NCBI RefSeq assembly: GCF_030409795.1
Contig: NZ_JAUFQN010000019.1
Span: forward strand, 930,001-994,000
From: Flavobacterium paronense
GTDB taxonomy: Bacteria; Bacteroidota; Bacteroidia; Flavobacteriales; Flavobacteriaceae
Direction of reading: 5' to 3'
DNA: 64,000 nt
The translations under genes and the position numbers were made by a program. The notes beneath the pieces were generated by a model that was not told the origin of the DNA, made no database searches, and worked only from the letters and a program-made list of their open reading frames with translations. This document shows positions 53,323 to 62,611 of the stretch, piece after piece; the stretch's first letter is position 1; each line of letters begins with the position of its first letter.

Positions 53323-55431
53323 ATGACAGTTAAAAAAACATTTCCTAAAATACTCTGGTTAATATTTTCTTCGAGTATATTTTTCATACTACTCTATTTT
53401 GCCTTATTTTATTATACCAAAAAAGCTGAAAAACAAGTTTACAACAGCACAGTAGAACAGTTTCACAATGAGGTTAACAAGCTGCTTGAAGTTAATTCTA
53501 AGCCTATACTTGTTGCTATTAACAACGATACTAACTGGGATGAATTTGTAAAATTTATAACCACAAAAGATACCAAATGGTATGATGAAACGATTGGCAA
53601 TGAGTTAGAAATTTATGAGGCTGATTATTTGGGAGTCTATGATGCCAACATGAATTTTATCATCAGAACTCCAACAACAAAGATAAAAACCATTGATTTT
53701 ATTCCGAAAAATGAAATGGAATTGTTAAATAAAGTTGGTATAAATAAGTTTTATCTAAAGATTCCCGAAGGTATTGTTGAAGTTACAGGTGCGGCAATTC
53801 ATGCATCTAACGATCCGTCCAAAAAAAATACACCTACATCCGGATATTTCTTTGTTGTTCGATTAGTAGATATAAAATACATTAAAAACCTAGAAAAGTT
53901 GACGAGTTCATCTATAATGTTTACGGATACTGATGTTAATTTACCTACTGAAAAGCATAAAATTTCTTCGTTACATATTTTAAAAGATTCTAATAATCAA
54001 TTTGTTGGTGAGTTTTTATTTAAAAGAAATTTTGAGGTCTATTTTGAAAATGCAATAAACATCCTATATGTAATTATTGGGGCATTTATAATAAACCTTT
54101 TAGTTAATTTAATCTATACCCGAAAATTGGTTTATTATCCTTTGGATTTAGTTAGAAGAGCATTAGAATCGGGAAATAAAAAAGCAATCAAGGAGTTGAA
54201 GAAAACCACAGGTGAGTTTAGCCACATCGGAAACTTATTCGAGGAAAACAGCAATCAAAAAGTTGAGTTGATAAAAGCAAAGATAAAAGCAGAAGAAGGC
54301 GATAGATTGAAATCTTCGTTTTTGGCAAATTTATCACACGAGATTAGAACTCCAATGAACGCTATTAATGGATTTACTGAATTAATTCTGAATACTGATA
54401 CCAATGAAACGGAAAAATTAGAATATTTACAAGTAATAGAAAAAAGCGGAAAAAATTTGGTTGGAATTATTGATGATTTGATTGAAATGTCTAAAATTGA
54501 TTCTAATCAAATAACGCCAAATCTTACCGTTATTAACCTTGAAACATGTTGTAACGAATTGTATGAAACAATTAAAGTTACTATTAAAAATAAAGCTATC
54601 AATTTTAAGCTTATAACTAGTAAAACACCAGCCGAATTCAATATTATAACCGATGATATTAAACTAAAACAAGTAATTATAAATTTGGTCAACAATGCAG
54701 TCAAATTTACCGAAAAAGGAACGGTTAGCTTTGGATATGAGATTGATAAATATACTGAAAACATCAACTTTACTATTAAAGATACAGGATTGGGTATTGA
54801 TGAAGGCAACCATAAAAATATTTTTGATAGATTTAAGCGAGTTGATAGCGATATTTCTATAAAAGTTGGTGGGTTAGGTCTAGGATTAGCAATAACAAAG
54901 GCATATGTTGAATTGCTTGGAGGAACAATTAGTTTAGAATCAAAACTCGGAGTTGGAACTACTTTTTATTTTTCAATTCCTTTAAAATATAGTATAGTAG
55001 AACATATAACTGTCAAACAGATTGCCGACATTGATTCATTAAAGTCGGATGGAGAACTTATTCTTATTGCCGAAGATGATAATATTAATTTCTTGCTTTT
55101 TCAAAAAATGATGCAAAAGCAAAGTTATAAAATTATAAGAGCGGTGAATGGACAAGAAGCAGTTGATATTTGTCTAAATAATCCAAACATTGATTTGGTA
55201 CTTATGGATATTAAAATGCCAATTATGAATGGTTTTGAAGCACTGGAACAAATCAGACCAATACGTCCAAATCTTCCAATTATTGCTCAAACTGCCTATT
55301 CTTCTTCTGAAGATAAAACAAAAATTGAAGAAGCAGGATTTAACGGCTACATCACAAAACCATTGAACAGAGAGAATTTATTTGAGCTAATAAATAAGTA
55401 TTTAGATAAAGAAAATCAATATGAAATTTAA
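53323..55431 (+). CDS. Hybrid sensor histidine kinase / response regulator (CHASE4-like sensor)
   Basis: 702 residues: membrane span about 11-31, an extracytoplasmic CHASE4-like sensor (about 35-240, with NDTNWDEFVKF and DYLGVYDANMNFI), a second span about 245-265, a linker, HisKA with phospho-acceptor His339 (NLSHEIRTPMNAINGF), an HATPase domain (NLVNNAVKFTEKG, GLGIDEGNHKNIFDRF, GGLGLGLAITKAYVELLGG) and a receiver domain with Asp629 (LVLMDIKMPIMNGFEAL, TAYSS, ITKPL). No DNA-binding output. The last 11 nt overlap the downstream beta-barrel gene. A paralogue of the same length follows at 56459. Confidence 0.93.
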   Translation: MTVKKTFPKILWLIFSSSIFFILLYFALFYYTKKAEKQVYNSTVEQFHNEVNKLLEVNSKPILVAINNDTNWDEFVKFITTKDTKWYDETIGNELEIYEADYLGVYDANMNFIIRTPTTKIKTIDFIPKNEMELLNKVGINKFYLKIPEGIVEVTGAAIHASNDPSKKNTPTSGYFFVVRLVDIKYIKNLEKLTSSSIMFTDTDVNLPTEKHKISSLHILKDSNNQFVGEFLFKRNFEVYFENAINILYVIIGAFIINLLVNLIYTRKLVYYPLDLVRRALESGNKKAIKELKKTTGEFSHIGNLFEENSNQKVELIKAKIKAEEGDRLKSSFLANLSHEIRTPMNAINGFTELILNTDTNETEKLEYLQVIEKSGKNLVGIIDDLIEMSKIDSNQITPNLTVINLETCCNELYETIKVTIKNKAINFKLITSKTPAEFNIITDDIKLKQVIINLVNNAVKFTEKGTVSFGYEIDKYTENINFTIKDTGLGIDEGNHKNIFDRFKRVDSDISIKVGGLGLGLAITKAYVELLGGTISLESKLGVGTTFYFSIPLKYSIVEHITVKQIADIDSLKSDGELILIAEDDNINFLLFQKMMQKQSYKIIRAVNGQEAVDICLNNPNIDLVLMDIKMPIMNGFEALEQIRPIRPNLPIIAQTAYSSSEDKTKIEEAGFNGYITKPLNRENLFELINKYLDKENQYEI

Positions 55432-56290
55432 ACTTATATTTAGTACAGTTTTATTTATCTCAACTTCGATATTTTCACAAGAGAATCAATTAAGAACAGA
55501 CTCACTTGCTGTTGAGAAAGAGAAAAAGCTATCATTAAATATAGATATAGTTAGCCGTTATCTTTGGCGTGGACAATGTTGGGGTGGCGATTATATTGCG
55601 GTTCAGCCTACAATAGAATATGCTATTACTCCAAAATTAACTATTGGATTTTGGGGAACAACTAATTTCAAAAATGAGTATTCCTATGCTGATGGAACAA
55701 CATATAAGGGATATCAGGAAATTGATTTGTACGCTACTTATCAACTCAATGATTTTTTGCAGTTCCAGCTTTGGGACTATTATTGGCCATCGGTAAGTAA
55801 AGTGGAAGGCGTAGATAATAATTTTTTTAACTACGGAAAAGATGGTGTAAAAACGGTTGATGCAATATTTTATTTTGATTTTTCAGAAGGATATAAATAC
55901 CCATTTAATGCAACAATAAGTACACTCGTTGCCGGAAATGATTTTCGTTATGACAGAAACGGAGAAAATGCAAAGCAAAATTTTACAACCTATCTTGAAT
56001 TGGGTTATACGTTTATGCTGTTTGAGAAATCATCAAAGAAAGCATTGCGCGAAATAGAATTAGATCCTTTAATAGGTGTGGTTTTAAATAACAAAGCTGG
56101 CTATTATTCCTATGCTGATTATGATAATGTTTCGTTTTGTAATATAGGAATTAAAGCTACCAAAGAAATTGATTTAGGAAAAGGAATAACGATGCCATTG
56201 TCTATAAACTATGTATACAACGCAGCCAAACAAAACACAGAAGCCTTCGGTAAAAATTTCTTGGTTGCTTCAGTAAGTTTTAGTTACTAA
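55421..56290 (+). CDS. Putative outer-membrane beta-barrel protein (TorF-like)
   Basis: 289 residues with a signal peptide (MKFKLIFSTVLFISTSIFSQ). The mature N-terminus LSLNIDIVSRYLWRGQCWGG resembles the start of TorF-type putative porins, and alternating aromatic/polar strands continue to a C-terminal ...NFLVASVSFSY ending in an aromatic residue, as barrels do. Its start overlaps the upstream kinase by 11 nt, so it is expressed with it. Substrate unknown; the pairing hints that the kinase pair senses something linked to this barrel. Confidence 0.75.
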   Translation: MKFKLIFSTVLFISTSIFSQENQLRTDSLAVEKEKKLSLNIDIVSRYLWRGQCWGGDYIAVQPTIEYAITPKLTIGFWGTTNFKNEYSYADGTTYKGYQEIDLYATYQLNDFLQFQLWDYYWPSVSKVEGVDNNFFNYGKDGVKTVDAIFYFDFSEGYKYPFNATISTLVAGNDFRYDRNGENAKQNFTTYLELGYTFMLFEKSSKKALREIELDPLIGVVLNNKAGYYSYADYDNVSFCNIGIKATKEIDLGKGITMPLSINYVYNAAKQNTEAFGKNFLVASVSFSY

Positions 56291-56458
56291 GATTAATTTA
56301 GTTTGCCAATTTTGATTTAATATAATGTTAAAGATTATTTAGAAAATAATAATTCAATTTAAATATATTTTTAAAATAAGTATTAGAATAATTTAATTGT
56401 ATGCAAAAAAAAAATACTTTTATGAAAATTATTATTTTATGAGAATTCCCCCAATTCT

Positions 56459-58567
56459 ATGAAAAAATTCACCAACCTTAATACCTATTACAAATTATTA
56501 TATCTCATAATAGGTACAAGCGTTTTCTTCTTTTTGTTATATATTTCTCTTTATATATATACAATTCAACAAGAAAATCACGTTTATAAATCTACAATTA
56601 CTCAATATAATAATGAGGTCAAGTCATTATTCGAATTAAGCTCTAGCAAAAATAAGACAACTATAGAAGATGTCACTTTTTGGGATGATTTAGTAAAATA
56701 TACAACAACAAAAGATAAAGTTTGGTTTGATAATCATATCACAAAAGAGTTTGAATCATATGAAGTTGATTATATTGGTATTTATGATATCAATAAAAAG
56801 TTCATTTCCAATATTACTACATCTAAGGTGAATATTAAAGATTTTATTCCAAAAGGTGTAATGGTAAATCTTAATAAAACAAAATATTTAAAGTTTTATT
56901 TGAGAATTCCTGAGGGAATAGTTGAGATTTATGGAGCAACAATTCACCCTTCAAATGATCCCAAAAAAGTAAAATCAAAACCGTCTGGTTACTTTTTTAT
57001 GGCAAGACTTTTAGATGGAAATTATTTTGAATATCTTAATAAAATTAGCAGTTCAAAAGTTAAGTTTTTAGGTAAAAATGAATTAGCAGAAGATGAAAAG
57101 GATATGATTGTTACCTCTTTAAACTTATTAGATTATAAAAATAATGTTGTCTCAAAATTATTATTTAAACGTCCATTTAATTTAAACTATAGAAATACTA
57201 AAGACATACTTACTATTATAATTATAGCTTCCATTTTTAATATCCTTATTTATTTATATTATTCTAAGAGATGGGTATATAAACCATTGCAATTAATTAC
57301 CAATATATTAGAATCAGGGAATAGAAAATCGATATCTGATTTAAAATTGGCTAGTGGTGAGTTTGGACATATTGGTGAATTGTTCGAAGAAAATGACCAT
57401 CACAAATTACAATTGAAAATTGCAAAAGAAAAAGCGGAAGAGAGTGACAAACTAAAATCTACTTTTTTGGCTAATTTATCTCATGAAATTAGGACACCCA
57501 TGAATGCCATTGTTGGTTTTAGTGACTTATTAGATAATAGCCAGTTATCTGAAGAAGAAAAAAATAATTATTTAAAAATTATAATTAATAGCGGAAATGG
57601 TTTGGTCTCAATTATAGAAGATTTAATTGAAATGTCAAAGATTGATGCTAATCAAATAACTCCTAAAATAAAAGGATTTAATTTAGAATTGTGCTTAAAT
57701 GAACTATTTGAAACAACAAAAGTCACCATACCAAAAGGAAAAAAAATAGATTTTCATATTCTTGAAAGTTCAAATCCAATTTCAAGAAATATCCTTACTG
57801 ATGAAACTAAATTAAAACAGATACTTATAAACTTAATTACAAATGCTATTAAATTTACAGATAATGGTTTTGTTGCGTTTGGCTATAATTTTAATGAAAA
57901 AGAAGGAAAATTAGAATTTATTGTTAAAGATTCAGGAATGGGAATTGACCAAAAACATCTAAGCGAAATTTTTAACAGATTTCACAGAATAGAAGATGAT
58001 TTTTCAATTGAACTCAGTGGTCTCGGACTTGGTTTGTCAATTACAAAAGCCTATGTTGAAATGTTAGGAGGCTCTATAACTGTAGAGTCTGTTTTTAAAA
58101 AAGGATCTATTTTTTCATTTACGATACCGTTGAATTATGACAATATCGAGAATAAAGTAAAAACTAGTAAAACTAAAAATGCCTTTATTAATAATGTTCA
58201 ACAAACGATTCTTGTTGCCGAAGATGATAAGATTAATTTTTTATTATTAAAGAAAATCCTTGAATTGAAAAACTATATAGTTTTGAGAGCAGAAAACGGA
58301 CAAGAAGCAGTAGAGATTTGTAAAAATAATTCGGGTATCGATTTGGTTTTTATGGATATTAAAATGCCAGTTATGAATGGTTATGAAGCATTTGAAATCA
58401 TAAAAGAATTAAAACCAAATTTACCTGTAATAGCCCAAACCGCTCATTCATCTATTGAAGATAAAGAGAAAGTTTTAAGTTCTGGATTTACAAATTATAT
58501 TACGAAGCCTTTGGATAAAGAAAAAATATATGAATTGCTAGATAATATTTTTCAAAATTCTAATTAA
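56459..58567 (+). CDS. Hybrid sensor histidine kinase / response regulator (paralogue of the gene at 53323)
   Basis: 702 residues, same layout as the first kinase: span about 15-33, CHASE4-like sensor (TFWDDLVKYTTTKDKVWFDN, DYIGIYDINKKFI), span about 243-262, HisKA with His342 (NLSHEIRTPMNAIVGFSDLL), HATPase (NLITNAIKFTDNG, SGLGLGLSITKAYVEMLGGS) and receiver with Asp633 (LVFMDIKMPVMNGYEAFEII). The kinase and receiver parts agree closely with the first copy; the sensor domain is more diverged. Its stop codon overlaps that of rimO on the other strand by 4 nt. A 168-bp AT-rich gap separates it from the barrel gene. Confidence 0.93.
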   Translation: MKKFTNLNTYYKLLYLIIGTSVFFFLLYISLYIYTIQQENHVYKSTITQYNNEVKSLFELSSSKNKTTIEDVTFWDDLVKYTTTKDKVWFDNHITKEFESYEVDYIGIYDINKKFISNITTSKVNIKDFIPKGVMVNLNKTKYLKFYLRIPEGIVEIYGATIHPSNDPKKVKSKPSGYFFMARLLDGNYFEYLNKISSSKVKFLGKNELAEDEKDMIVTSLNLLDYKNNVVSKLLFKRPFNLNYRNTKDILTIIIIASIFNILIYLYYSKRWVYKPLQLITNILESGNRKSISDLKLASGEFGHIGELFEENDHHKLQLKIAKEKAEESDKLKSTFLANLSHEIRTPMNAIVGFSDLLDNSQLSEEEKNNYLKIIINSGNGLVSIIEDLIEMSKIDANQITPKIKGFNLELCLNELFETTKVTIPKGKKIDFHILESSNPISRNILTDETKLKQILINLITNAIKFTDNGFVAFGYNFNEKEGKLEFIVKDSGMGIDQKHLSEIFNRFHRIEDDFSIELSGLGLGLSITKAYVEMLGGSITVESVFKKGSIFSFTIPLNYDNIENKVKTSKTKNAFINNVQQTILVAEDDKINFLLLKKILELKNYIVLRAENGQEAVEICKNNSGIDLVFMDIKMPVMNGYEAFEIIKELKPNLPVIAQTAHSSIEDKEKVLSSGFTNYITKPLDKEKIYELLDNIFQNSN

Positions 58568-59871
58568 ACGGGTTCTCCATAAAGGTCAAACTCGGTAGCA
58601 TCGATTATCTTTACATTGACAAAATCACCAGTTTTCACATAGAACTTTGAAGCATCAATTAGCACTTCGTTATCTACATCTGGACTGTCAAATTCAGTTC
58701 TTCCAACGAAGTATTGCCCTTCTTTTCTGTCGATGATGCATTTGAATGTATGACCTATTTTTTCCTGATTTAAGTCCCAGGAAATTTGTGATTGTAAATC
58801 CATTATCTCCTCAGCACGAGCTTGTTTTACATCCTCCGGAACATCATCATCTAATAAATAAGCATGTGTGTTTTCTTCATGAGAATAAGTAAAGCAACCC
58901 AAACGTTCAAACTTCATTTCCTGAACCCAATCGCGCATGATTTCAAAATCCTCTTGCGTTTCTCCAGGATAACCTACAATTAAAGTCGTTCTGATAGTCA
59001 TTCCTGGAACGGCAGCACGGAAGTCTTTTAATAATTTGGTCGTTTTTTCTTTTGTGGTTCCACGACGCATCGATTTCAAAATGTTATCTGAAATATGTTG
59101 TAACGGGATATCAATATAATTACAGATTTTTGGTTCGCGTTTCATCAAATCCAAAACATCCATTGGGAAACCAGTAGGGAAGGCGTAATGCAAACGAATC
59201 CACTCAATACCTTCAACTTTAACTAAGTTTTCTAACAACTCGGCAAGATTTCTTTTTTTGTATAAATCCAAACCGTAATAGGTCAAATCTTGTGCAATCA
59301 GTATTAATTCTTTTACACCTTTTTTGGCTAAACCTTCTGCTTCTTTTACTAATTTCTCGATAGATTGAGAGACGTGCTTGCCACGCATAATCGGAATGGC
59401 ACAAAAACTGCATGGTCTGTCGCAACCTTCTGCAATTTTTAAATAGGCATAATTTTTTGGTGTCGTAGTTAAACGTTCACCCAATAATTCGTGTTTGTAA
59501 TCAGCACCAAGTGCTTTTAACAAAAGTGGTAATTCGGTTGTGCCAAAATATTGGTCAACATTTGGTATCTCTTTTTCTAAGTCGGGACGATATCTTTCAG
59601 ATAAGCATCCGGTAACAAAAACTTTGTCTACGATGCCATTCTCTTTTTTATCAACATATTCCAGAATAGTATTAATCGATTCTTCTTTGGCATTATTAAT
59701 AAAACCACATGTGTTGATTACTACAATATTACCTTCTTGTTCGTGTACGACATCTTTACCACTTGCTTTCAATTGGCCCATCAAAACCTCACTGTCGTAA
59801 GTGTTTTTGGAACATCCAAGTGTGATAACATTGATTTTATTTTTCTTTAATGACTTAGTTCTCATAGACAT
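58564..59871 (-). CDS. rimO: Ribosomal protein S12 methylthiotransferase
   Basis: 435 residues. The N-terminal MTTase domain has INVITLGCSKNTYDSEVLMG, VINTCGFINNAKEESINTIL and VTGCLSERYRPDLEKEI with the three auxiliary-cluster cysteines; the radical SAM motif is EGCDRPCSFCAIPIMRGKHV (CX3CX2C); a C-terminal TRAM domain closes the protein. The TLGCSKN form separates RimO from MiaB (which has an N-terminal GCQMN). It thiomethylates Asp88 of ribosomal protein S12. A second in-frame ATG two codons on (59865) is an equal start candidate. Confidence 0.95.
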   Translation of the reverse strand: MSMRTKSLKKNKINVITLGCSKNTYDSEVLMGQLKASGKDVVHEQEGNIVVINTCGFINNAKEESINTILEYVDKKENGIVDKVFVTGCLSERYRPDLEKEIPNVDQYFGTTELPLLLKALGADYKHELLGERLTTTPKNYAYLKIAEGCDRPCSFCAIPIMRGKHVSQSIEKLVKEAEGLAKKGVKELILIAQDLTYYGLDLYKKRNLAELLENLVKVEGIEWIRLHYAFPTGFPMDVLDLMKREPKICNYIDIPLQHISDNILKSMRRGTTKEKTTKLLKDFRAAVPGMTIRTTLIVGYPGETQEDFEIMRDWVQEMKFERLGCFTYSHEENTHAYLLDDDVPEDVKQARAEEIMDLQSQISWDLNQEKIGHTFKCIIDRKEGQYFVGRTEFDSPDVDNEVLIDASKFYVKTGDFVNVKIIDATEFDLYGEPV

Positions 59872-59936
59872 ATTCCCGATTGTTCAGGAGGCGTGCAAAA
59901 TTAAGCTTTTTATTTCGAATTAAATTGTTAAAATAA

Positions 59937-59962
59937 AAAACCACCTCGAAAGAAGTGGTTTT
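59937..59962 (-). terminator. Terminator of the FadL-family gene
   Basis: On the minus strand AAAACCAC pairs with GTGGTTTT around a partly paired loop and is followed by a T run. It lies between the FadL-family gene and rimO. Confidence 0.65.
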
Positions 59963-59984
59963 AGTAATAAATGATTATTGGAAA

Positions 59985-61490
59985 TTAAAAATCCATAGAG
60001 TAACTTATGGTTACGTTATTGTTATATCTGCTCACTCTAGCAGGATCTGTCATTCCTGATGATAGAAAGGAATAGTTAAAATTTCTATGATCATATGAAT
60101 ATGCTACATCTATTCTGCTATCACCAAAAGTATATCCTAATCCACCGGAATAGCCTGTTAAATCTCCAAAAGTCTGGTCTACTTTATAAGGACTTTGATC
60201 AAAACGATATCCACCACGGAAGCTCATTTGTTTGTATTTATATTCACCACCAAGACGCACTTGTATTGCATTGTCTAGAGCTGAACTCAAATAAGAATTA
60301 ATTCCGGTGTAGTAGTTTTTTGGTCTGAAAGAAGTATTGCTATAATTTTTTGTTGAAACATCAGCACTCAGTAATCCTTTTTTTCCAAAAATATAAGCTA
60401 TACTTCCAGTCCATTTGCTTGGTGTCTGAACGGTATAAGGATCATAAATCATTGTAATATTCGGATTGAATATTCCTCCACCGCAGTCCGGACAATCGGC
60501 AAATACTGCTTGTCTTTGTTCGTCTTGAAGTCGGTACCAAGTAGGGGATTCGTATGCAACCCCAAGGCGCAAACTTTTTGTCGCTTTAACAATAGCACCA
60601 AGATTAAAAGAAAACCCACTTCCAAAAGTATGCGTTTCGGTATCAAATTGAACAGACTGTAATCCGGTTGTGCTGTCAACCGTATCATAAGATTCATAAA
60701 CCGAAGAATTTTTTATAATATCGGTATAATGATAATTAAGATTTATTCCTAAAAACAATATGTCTTTATAAGCAGTGGCAAAGTTTCCGGTAAATTTACC
60801 ATCGTATCCCGATGTTATAGTATAGTTATCTTGAAAATAATTTCCGTTAGTAGGAACATTAGAAACATAAACTGAATTCAAATCATCATCTGAAACCGGA
60901 TTAAATATATAAGCATTGTAACCAAGATAGGCTTGTTGATCTATAAAATTTAGATCTTCAAAATAAGCATTTCGCAGCGTTCCTAGTGTTATTCCTCCTT
61001 CTTGAGGTAATCCATTAGCAAATCTTAAAAAGTATTTATCTATGGAATTGTATGGATTGGTTCCGGCTGAATAAAGGCTATTATTAAAATTATTATCATT
61101 TTCATAATTAAACGCAACTGTGAATTTTTTCCAATCATTTTTAGGATTATTGTCCACGAATACAAAGGCAACTCCAGCTTGATTTAAATCTAAGGAATTG
61201 TCATTATCTTTTGTTGTGGTACCATAATAGCGCGAAATGTTTTTAGCGTTATAACTAGATCCTGTGAAAGTGGCATAATTGTTATTAAAAAAAATAGAAC
61301 CTGCAGGATTTTGATTGATGGATGATAAGTCGCCTCCAACTGCTCCAAAAGAGCCACTCATTCCTCTAAATCTTGCTGAACCGGTTAAATTTTCAACGGC
61401 ATAACGGAGAGCGTCTTCGGGGGTTGTTTCTTGAGCTTTTACTGTTGAAAAAGTTAATCCGGCAATGATAATAATGATGTATTTCTTCAT
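59985..61490 (-). CDS. OmpP1/FadL/TodX family outer-membrane transport protein
   Basis: 501 residues. A signal peptide (MKKYIIIIIAGLTFSTVKAQ) is followed by the FadL-type N-terminal hatch: ENLTGSARFRGMSGSFGAVG and GDLSSINQNPAGSIFFNNN, matching the conserved NPAG motif. The rest is alternating beta strands rich in Tyr, Asn and Gly and ends in ISYSMDF. The family moves hydrophobic compounds across the outer membrane. The natural substrate is unknown. It lies downstream of a lipoprotein gene but behind its own terminator. Confidence 0.88.
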   Translation of the reverse strand: MKKYIIIIIAGLTFSTVKAQETTPEDALRYAVENLTGSARFRGMSGSFGAVGGDLSSINQNPAGSIFFNNNYATFTGSSYNAKNISRYYGTTTKDNDNSLDLNQAGVAFVFVDNNPKNDWKKFTVAFNYENDNNFNNSLYSAGTNPYNSIDKYFLRFANGLPQEGGITLGTLRNAYFEDLNFIDQQAYLGYNAYIFNPVSDDDLNSVYVSNVPTNGNYFQDNYTITSGYDGKFTGNFATAYKDILFLGINLNYHYTDIIKNSSVYESYDTVDSTTGLQSVQFDTETHTFGSGFSFNLGAIVKATKSLRLGVAYESPTWYRLQDEQRQAVFADCPDCGGGIFNPNITMIYDPYTVQTPSKWTGSIAYIFGKKGLLSADVSTKNYSNTSFRPKNYYTGINSYLSSALDNAIQVRLGGEYKYKQMSFRGGYRFDQSPYKVDQTFGDLTGYSGGLGYTFGDSRIDVAYSYDHRNFNYSFLSSGMTDPARVSRYNNNVTISYSMDF

Positions 61491-61515
61491 GGCAAATTTA
61501 TATTTAATTCAAAAA

Positions 61516-61550
61516 AATATCTATGATATTTATTAAATAACATAGATATT
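61516..61550 (-). terminator. Terminator of the low-complexity lipoprotein gene
   Basis: A perfect 10-bp stem AATATCTATG/CATAGATATT with a 15-nt loop, followed on the minus strand by T7. Confidence 0.7.
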
Positions 61551-61565
61551 TAGATTTTAATTTTT

Positions 61566-62510
61566 TTATCTTCTTCCACCTCCAGAGGATGATCTACCTC
61601 CGCTGCTACTTCCGCCTCCATAACTTCCACCACCGTAAGATGAGGATCGAGTATTTGAACTTGGAGTATAAGAGCGAACCGGAGTTGACTCAGAACTATT
61701 ACTTCTTACTGGCTGCGAGTTTGTATTACTTCTCGTTGGATTATTATTGTAGTTTCTGACTGGTTCCGTTGAATAACTTCTGGTGTTGTTATTAGTATTA
61801 TTATAATTGGTATTTCTATTTCCTGAAGTAGTATAAGAACTGCTTCTACTATTCGTAAAATTTGAACTTCTGGTCCCATTTCTAACACCAGTTCTATTTC
61901 CATTCGAAGAGTAAGCATATGTAGAGCCTCTTCTGCCTCCGTTGTAATAATAGTTGTGATTGTAATTTCCGTACCAATTATTGTAATAACCACCATAATA
62001 GTTTGGACCATACCAATTATTCCAACCAAATCCCCAGCCTAAGTTCCAACTTGGACCATACCAACTATTCCATCCCCAACCAAAGTTTGGTCCGTAATAA
62101 TTGTTCCATCCCCAATAATTTCCGTACCAGTAATTATTCCAATATCCATAACCCCAATTGCTGTCATAGACATTTACCGTAACACTTTGAGGATTATTTC
62201 CCCAACTGGAATTATTTGAATTATAATTTTCTGCTCTGTTGATAGTATCATTATTTACTGTGCTGTAATTGTCAACATTAGTAAATGATTGTGAATCTTT
62301 ATTTAAATCACTAAAATATTCTTGATATTTATTGCTTTGAGAATTGTCTTTGTTTGATACTTCTCTTTTGTTTTGTGAATTTCCATAAACACCATCACCA
62401 TCGTAGTAAGAACTATTTTGATAAGAGCCACATGAGGAAACTACAACTGCGATTAATCCAAATAGTGAATAACTGGATAATCTTTTACTGAAATAAGAAT
62501 AAGTTTTCAT
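61566..62510 (-). CDS. Low-complexity Gly/Asn/Tyr/Trp-rich lipoprotein
   Basis: I start at 62510 (MKTYSYFSKRLSSYSLFGLI), giving 314 residues; the open frame runs 11 codons further upstream without support. The signal ends in lipobox VSSC. An acidic Asn/Ser-rich spacer is followed by a Trp/Tyr/Gly/Asn repeat region (about 130-210; repeated NNYYG, GWNNWYGP, WYGN units), and an Arg/Ser/Asn/Thr tail ending in Gly-Ser-Arg repeats (GGGSYGGGSS, GGGRR). I do not recognise a domain. It is divergent from proS. Confidence 0.82.
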   Translation of the reverse strand: MKTYSYFSKRLSSYSLFGLIAVVVSSCGSYQNSSYYDGDGVYGNSQNKREVSNKDNSQSNKYQEYFSDLNKDSQSFTNVDNYSTVNNDTINRAENYNSNNSSWGNNPQSVTVNVYDSNWGYGYWNNYWYGNYWGWNNYYGPNFGWGWNSWYGPSWNLGWGFGWNNWYGPNYYGGYYNNWYGNYNHNYYYNGGRRGSTYAYSSNGNRTGVRNGTRSSNFTNSRSSSYTTSGNRNTNYNNTNNNTRSYSTEPVRNYNNNPTRSNTNSQPVRSNSSESTPVRSYTPSSNTRSSSYGGGSYGGGSSSGGRSSSGGGRR

Positions 62511-62611
62511 ATCAATAGCATTTTTAATTGTTGGACAATACAAAAATAGTTAGTTTTGCCGAACTATTTAGTTAAAATTAGTTAAACAATTTTTATGCCA
62601 AAGTATTCAAT

